A DNA stretch of 42,841 nucleotides from assembly GCA_003696155.1 (NCBI GenBank), contig RFFP01000021.1, positions 1-42,841 on the forward strand. Direction: 5' to 3'. Below, piece by piece: positions 39,269 to 42,841 of the stretch. The stretch is from Acidobacteriota bacterium (GTDB lineage: Bacteria; Aquificota; Aquificia; Aquificales; Aquificaceae). The translations under genes and the position numbers were made by a program. The notes under the pieces are model-generated. The model was not told where the DNA came from, did not search any database, and worked only from the letters and a program-made list of their open reading frames with translations. The stretch's first letter is position 1; each line of letters opens with the position of its first letter.

Positions 39269-40636
39269 ATGTTCAGAGAGAGGGTAAAAAGGTTTCATTT
39301 TGTGGGCATTGGCGGTATAGGTATGAGCGGCATAGCCCAGATACTTCTGGATATGGGTTATGAGGTAAGCGGTTCAGACCTCAAGGAGAACAAAAATACA
39401 CAGCTCCTAAGGAGGAAGGGTGCAAAGGTCTACATAGGTCACTCGGAGGAAAACCTTGGGGACGCTCAAGTTGTGGTTTATTCCTCAGCTGTTGGAGAGG
39501 GAAACCCGGAGATAAGGAGGGCAAGGGAAAGGTCCATACCCGTCATATCGAGGGGTGAGATGCTTGCAGAGCTGTTCAGGCTGGGCGAGGGTATAGCAGT
39601 TTGCGGTTCTCATGGCAAGACCACAACCACCTCCATGATAGCCCATGTCTTCCACGAGGCTGGATACGACCCGACGGTTCTGATAGGGGGTGTTCTTCAG
39701 AGGTTTGGAAGCAATGCAAAGCTTGGAAGGGACGGGCTTATAATCTCCGAGGCTGACGAGAGCGACGGCTCTTTTCTAAAGCTCCTGCCCACGGTAGCGG
39801 TCATAACCAACATAGACAGAGAGCATCTTGGCTTTTACAGTGGTATAGAACAGATAAAGGAGGCCTTTTTAAATTTTGCTAACTTAGTACCCTTTTACGG
39901 CTTTGTGGTGCTGAACGCAGATGACGAGAACTGCCGATGGGTCATGGAAAGGACAAAAAAGAGGGTTCTAACCTTAGGTATGGAGAGGGAGGCTTATCTC
40001 AGAGCACAGAAGCTGAGGCTTGAGGGGGGAAGGTACAGGTTTGAAGTCCTTAAAGATGGAAGGGTCTTAGGAGAGGTTCATCTGGGAGTGCCCGGTAGGC
40101 ACAACGTCTATAACGCCCTTGCCTGCTCTTTGGTATGTCTAGAGGCAGGCATAGACTTTAGAACCATAAGCTCAGCCCTTGGGAGCTTTCGCAACGCAGA
40201 AAGAAGGATGGAGCTTAAGGGGTATTATAGGGGGGCACCACTCTACGACGACTATGGACACCATCCTACGGAGATAGAAGCGGTACTTAGGGCTCTAAGG
40301 GATGTGCATCCAGAAAGAAAGCTTATCCTTGTCTTTCAACCCCATAGGTATTCTAGGACATACTATCTTTTTGATGACTTTGTAAGGGTCTTAAAAAACG
40401 CGGATGTGGGCTTTCTTACGGACGTGTATCCGGCGGGTGAGGAGAACCTGTACGGTGTGAGTGCAGAGGTGCTTGCACAGCTGGCCGGTTATACCTTCTG
40501 CCCCACAAAGGAGGAGCTCTTTAATATTCTTGAGGACACTATCTCCAGTAAGGATATGGTGGTGTTTATGGGTGCGGGCAATATATCCAAGTGGTGTGAG
40601 GAGTTTTTAAGCAGCTATGAGAGGCATATCGGGTAG
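39269..40636 (+). CDS. murC: UDP-N-acetylmuramate-L-alanine ligase
   Basis: 455 residues, standard length. MurC adds L-Ala to UDP-MurNAc in the cytoplasm. Rossmann start HFVGIGGIGMSGIAQILL with GYEVSGSDLKEN, ATP loop VCGSHGKTTTTSMIAH, EADESDGSFL, NIDREHLGFY, and the C-terminal domain with DDYGHHPTEIEAVL and FQPHRYSRT. TATAAT 6 nt before the ATG and no SD: a leaderless start. It shares its last 20 nt with recJ. It is far from mraY, so there is no dcw cluster here. Confidence 0.98.
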   Translation: MFRERVKRFHFVGIGGIGMSGIAQILLDMGYEVSGSDLKENKNTQLLRRKGAKVYIGHSEENLGDAQVVVYSSAVGEGNPEIRRARERSIPVISRGEMLAELFRLGEGIAVCGSHGKTTTTSMIAHVFHEAGYDPTVLIGGVLQRFGSNAKLGRDGLIISEADESDGSFLKLLPTVAVITNIDREHLGFYSGIEQIKEAFLNFANLVPFYGFVVLNADDENCRWVMERTKKRVLTLGMEREAYLRAQKLRLEGGRYRFEVLKDGRVLGEVHLGVPGRHNVYNALACSLVCLEAGIDFRTISSALGSFRNAERRMELKGYYRGAPLYDDYGHHPTEIEAVLRALRDVHPERKLILVFQPHRYSRTYYLFDDFVRVLKNADVGFLTDVYPAGEENLYGVSAEVLAQLAGYTFCPTKEELFNILEDTISSKDMVVFMGAGNISKWCEEFLSSYERHIG

Positions 40637-42245
40637 GGATTGGGTTCTTCTAAGCCAGTTTATAAAACCCAATGAGGAGCTCCTTTCCAAGTTTGGAGAA
40701 GTTAAAGCTCAGATAATCTCTAACAGAAACCTGGATGAGAACCTCCTTGAGAGCAAGCTAAAGGACCTAATACCTCCGAGCAATCTACCTGCCATGGATG
40801 AAGCGGTGGAAAGGATAAAGGACAGTGTGCTCAAGGGTAAGAGGATAGTCCTCTTTGGGGATTACGATGTGGATGGAATAACCGGAACGGCCATACTCTA
40901 CGACTTTCTTAAGTCTGCAGGGGCAAGGGTTGTACCCCTCCTACCCTCAAGGAGGAGGGGTTACGGACTCACCAAGGAGCTTGCACGTAAACTAAGCAGG
41001 TATGCAGACCTACTTATAACTGTGGACAACGGCACCAACGCTACCGAGGAGCTAAGAGAATTAGACTTGCCCGTTATCATCCTTGACCATCACAATCCAA
41101 GGGGAGAACTACCCAAGGCTACTATGGTAAACCCAAAGCTCAGCGGTGAGGTGCCCCGTGAGTTTAGGGAGATATCTTCATCTGGTCTTGCCTTCTATAT
41201 GTCCGCTCTGCTAAGAAGAGAGCTCCAGCTAGACAAGGACGTAAGGGAGTACCTCTGGCTGGCCTGTATGGGCACTGTGGCAGATGTCATGCCCTTAAAC
41301 CGTCTAAACAGGATAATAGTCTCTAAGGGTATACAACTTCTTAACTACATTCTCAAGGGCGGTGGTAAGGCGGAGGGTATAAGAGCCCTGATGGAAAGAA
41401 TAGGAATAAGAAACAGCGTGAGCTCTAAGGACATAGCCTTTTCTATTGCGCCAAGGCTAAACGCACCGGGTAGGGTTTCCAAACCTTACCTGTCTCTAAA
41501 ACTACTGCTTACAGAGGATGCGGTAAAGGCAAGGCTGTTTGTGGAGGCTGTGGACAGGCTTAACGAACTTAGAAAGAGGCTTACCCAGCAGGCCTTGGAG
41601 GAGGCCATGCATCAGGCAACCTCCCAAACAGACAAAAACCTCATCCTAGTAACCCTTGACCAGTGGGCGGGTGGTGTGGCTGGGATAGTGGCCGGAAGGT
41701 TGGCTTCCCAGTTTTCAAGGCCGGCCATCGTCTTTTCCATAGCCAAGGAATACTCTACCGCCTCGGTCAGAGGTTTGGAGGGCATGGATGTTTACACACC
41801 GCTTGAAAGTATATCCCATCTCTTCTTAAAGTGGGGAGGCCACTCCAGTGCGGTTGGACTTACCATAAGGACCGAAGACCTCCCCATCTTTCAGAGGCTC
41901 GTGAGGGATGCCTTTTCCCATGTGGAAAGACTGCAACCCTCAGTTTACGTAGACATGGAGTTGCCCACAACGAAGATAAACGATAGGTTGATAGAGGACT
42001 TGAGGAGCCTTGAACCCTACGGAGAGGGTTTCCCAGAGCCCGTATTTCTATCCGAGCCACTCAGGCTTGAACCAGTTTATGTGAACAGGGATAGGGTTAT
42101 ACTGAAGGCTGGCAAACATCGTCTCGTTTCGTGGAACGAGTCTCTAAACAGCGTCCTTCCAAGTCTAAAGGGGCTAGTGAGAAAGCTTCTGTATCAGGTA
42201 GATGGGAGAAACAGGGACCTTATCTTGGTGGATGCGGAGGCCTAA
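40617..42245 (+). CDS. recJ: Single-stranded-DNA-specific exonuclease RecJ
   Basis: 542 residues. RecJ is a 5'-3' ssDNA exonuclease in recombination and mismatch repair. DHH-family motifs: GDYDVDGITGTAIL (motif I), LLITVDNGT (II), VIILDHHNP (III), and later CMGTVADVMPL (IV). The DHHA1 domain has GGVAGIVAGRLASQFSRPAIVFS and the nucleotide/DNA loop KWGGHSSAVGLTI. The OB domain (LPTTKINDRL, EPYGEGFPEPVF) follows. Somewhat shorter than the E. coli enzyme. Start overlaps murC by 20 nt; stop is followed directly by the next ATG. Confidence 0.96.
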   Translation: MRGISGRDWVLLSQFIKPNEELLSKFGEVKAQIISNRNLDENLLESKLKDLIPPSNLPAMDEAVERIKDSVLKGKRIVLFGDYDVDGITGTAILYDFLKSAGARVVPLLPSRRRGYGLTKELARKLSRYADLLITVDNGTNATEELRELDLPVIILDHHNPRGELPKATMVNPKLSGEVPREFREISSSGLAFYMSALLRRELQLDKDVREYLWLACMGTVADVMPLNRLNRIIVSKGIQLLNYILKGGGKAEGIRALMERIGIRNSVSSKDIAFSIAPRLNAPGRVSKPYLSLKLLLTEDAVKARLFVEAVDRLNELRKRLTQQALEEAMHQATSQTDKNLILVTLDQWAGGVAGIVAGRLASQFSRPAIVFSIAKEYSTASVRGLEGMDVYTPLESISHLFLKWGGHSSAVGLTIRTEDLPIFQRLVRDAFSHVERLQPSVYVDMELPTTKINDRLIEDLRSLEPYGEGFPEPVFLSEPLRLEPVYVNRDRVILKAGKHRLVSWNESLNSVLPSLKGLVRKLLYQVDGRNRDLILVDAEA

Positions 42246-42737
42246 ATGGCCCTGGGCAGAAGGCACGACCTTTTTAACCTTCTGGCGCTCCCGCCATGCC
42301 TTTACCTCTTGCCTAAGGAGGTGTACCTTCCCTTTACCGCAGGATACCTAATAGGCACTTTCTTTCTCTCCCCAGACCTGGACCTGAGGCATTCAAAACC
42401 TTCCAGAAGATGGAAGGTCTTCCGTTATATCTGGAGGCCCTATCAGGCTTTTTCAAGACACAGGGGTATTTCCCACGTTCCCCTTTTAGGCGTATTTATA
42501 AAGCTTCTTTATCTTTTTATCTTTCTTCTTTTCCTCTACTTTTTCCTTTTAGGCCTATCATCAACCCATATGCCAGAGTTTACAGAAGGCTTGCTTAACT
42601 TTGACCCTTTTAAACTTCTATCTTACCTTTCTCAAAGGGAGTGGGCTTTTTACCTTATTTTAGGTATATTTACGTCGGAGGTCTTTCATATAGTCTTAGA
42701 TATCTTGTCATCCTCCCTAAAAAAACTGTTAAAATAA
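42246..42737 (+). CDS. DUF2227 membrane protein, putative metal-binding
   Basis: 163 residues with three to four hydrophobic segments. Motifs GRRHDLFNLLALPP, FFLSPDLDLRHSKPSRRW, and SRHRGISHVPLLG hold several conserved His and Asp residues; they match the DUF2227 family of putative metal-binding membrane proteins, related in outline to YdjM-type hydrolases. Function unknown. It starts right after the recJ stop and precedes maf, so it is in the murC-recJ unit. Confidence 0.82.
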   Translation: MALGRRHDLFNLLALPPCLYLLPKEVYLPFTAGYLIGTFFLSPDLDLRHSKPSRRWKVFRYIWRPYQAFSRHRGISHVPLLGVFIKLLYLFIFLLFLYFFLLGLSSTHMPEFTEGLLNFDPFKLLSYLSQREWAFYLILGIFTSEVFHIVLDILSSSLKKLLK

Positions 42738-42746
42738 GAGACGGCA

Positions 42747-42841
42747 ATGAAGCTTCTCATCCTTGCCTCTGAATCCAAAAGAAGGGTTCAGATACTCAGC
42801 ATGTTGGGTTTTAAGTTCTTTGTAATACCCTCTTACGTGGA
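42747..42841 (+). CDS. maf: Maf-like nucleotide pyrophosphatase, N-terminus only
   Basis: 31 codons before the window ends. MKLLILASESKRRVQILSML and FKFFVIPSYV match the Maf/YhdE start (LASxSxRRxxLL). Maf proteins hydrolyse non-canonical or modified nucleoside triphosphates. ATG 42747, 9 bp after the DUF2227 gene. The rest lies off the window, so identity rests on this segment alone. Confidence 0.8.
   Translation, partial: MKLLILASESKRRVQILSMLGFKFFVIPSYV

Noticed and set aside
1-42841. CRISPR array, prophage or intact transposon
   Set aside because: No regularly spaced repeats, no phage structural genes, and only a truncated tnpB were found.

Overview
The window is one dense stretch of a bacterial chromosome, most likely from a thermophilic member of the Aquificaceae (Hydrogenobacter/Thermocrinis/Aquifex type). 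This is inferred from the protein style (short, charged, Arg codons mostly AGG/AGA, Ile often ATA), near-zero intergenic space, a ResB-type cytochrome c assembly gene, prepilin peptidase, and an AmmeMemoRadiSam pair. The cell is diderm: it carries lgt, lnt, tamB and family-9 and family-39 glycosyltransferases plus lipoproteins. No sequence search was run, so the genus is not claimed.

Layout. 1-1729: the N-terminal 576 residues of an AT-rich type III-like adenine DNA methyltransferase running off the left edge, beside tRNA-Gly(CCC). 1821-10864: a leftward block of mutS, rny, fthC, a structured RNA that I read as 6S RNA, pheT, cysM and a GT9 glycosyltransferase. 10887-13361: a SPOUT RNA methyltransferase, mraY, a DUF192 protein and a Fur-family regulator. 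13345-14566: a broken PAS-GGDEF diguanylate cyclase gene holding a tnpB remnant; this is the only clearly decayed locus. 14526-18841: purE, a small coiled-coil protein with a four-cluster ferredoxin, pilD, a thioredoxin-like lipoprotein, gph, a small unknown gene, epmA and tRNA-His. 18875-28495: rsmE, hup, an EamA protein, lnt, pgsA, tamB, plsY, a GT39 enzyme and an unknown protein, largely lipid and envelope functions. 28483-33890: recG, tadA, a mini thioredoxin, an EVE protein, a degenerate receiver and resB. 33916-42841: hisD, a lipoprotein, lgt, sppA, the Memo/AmrS pair, tRNA-Arg(CCG), murC, recJ, a DUF2227 membrane protein and the start of maf.

The most interesting signal is organisational. 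Divergent neighbours are separated by only 18-29 bp, and those gaps are built around a symmetric AT-rich core (TATAATTATA, ATTATAAT and similar) that supplies a -10 hexamer to both strands. In at least 14 genes the hexamer ends 6-11 nt before the start codon, which predicts leaderless mRNAs. Conversely, every convergent protein-gene pair overlaps at its 3' ends. I found no CRISPR array, intact insertion sequence, prophage or clearly new multi-gene system; the left-edge methyltransferase may belong to a defence locus lying outside the window.
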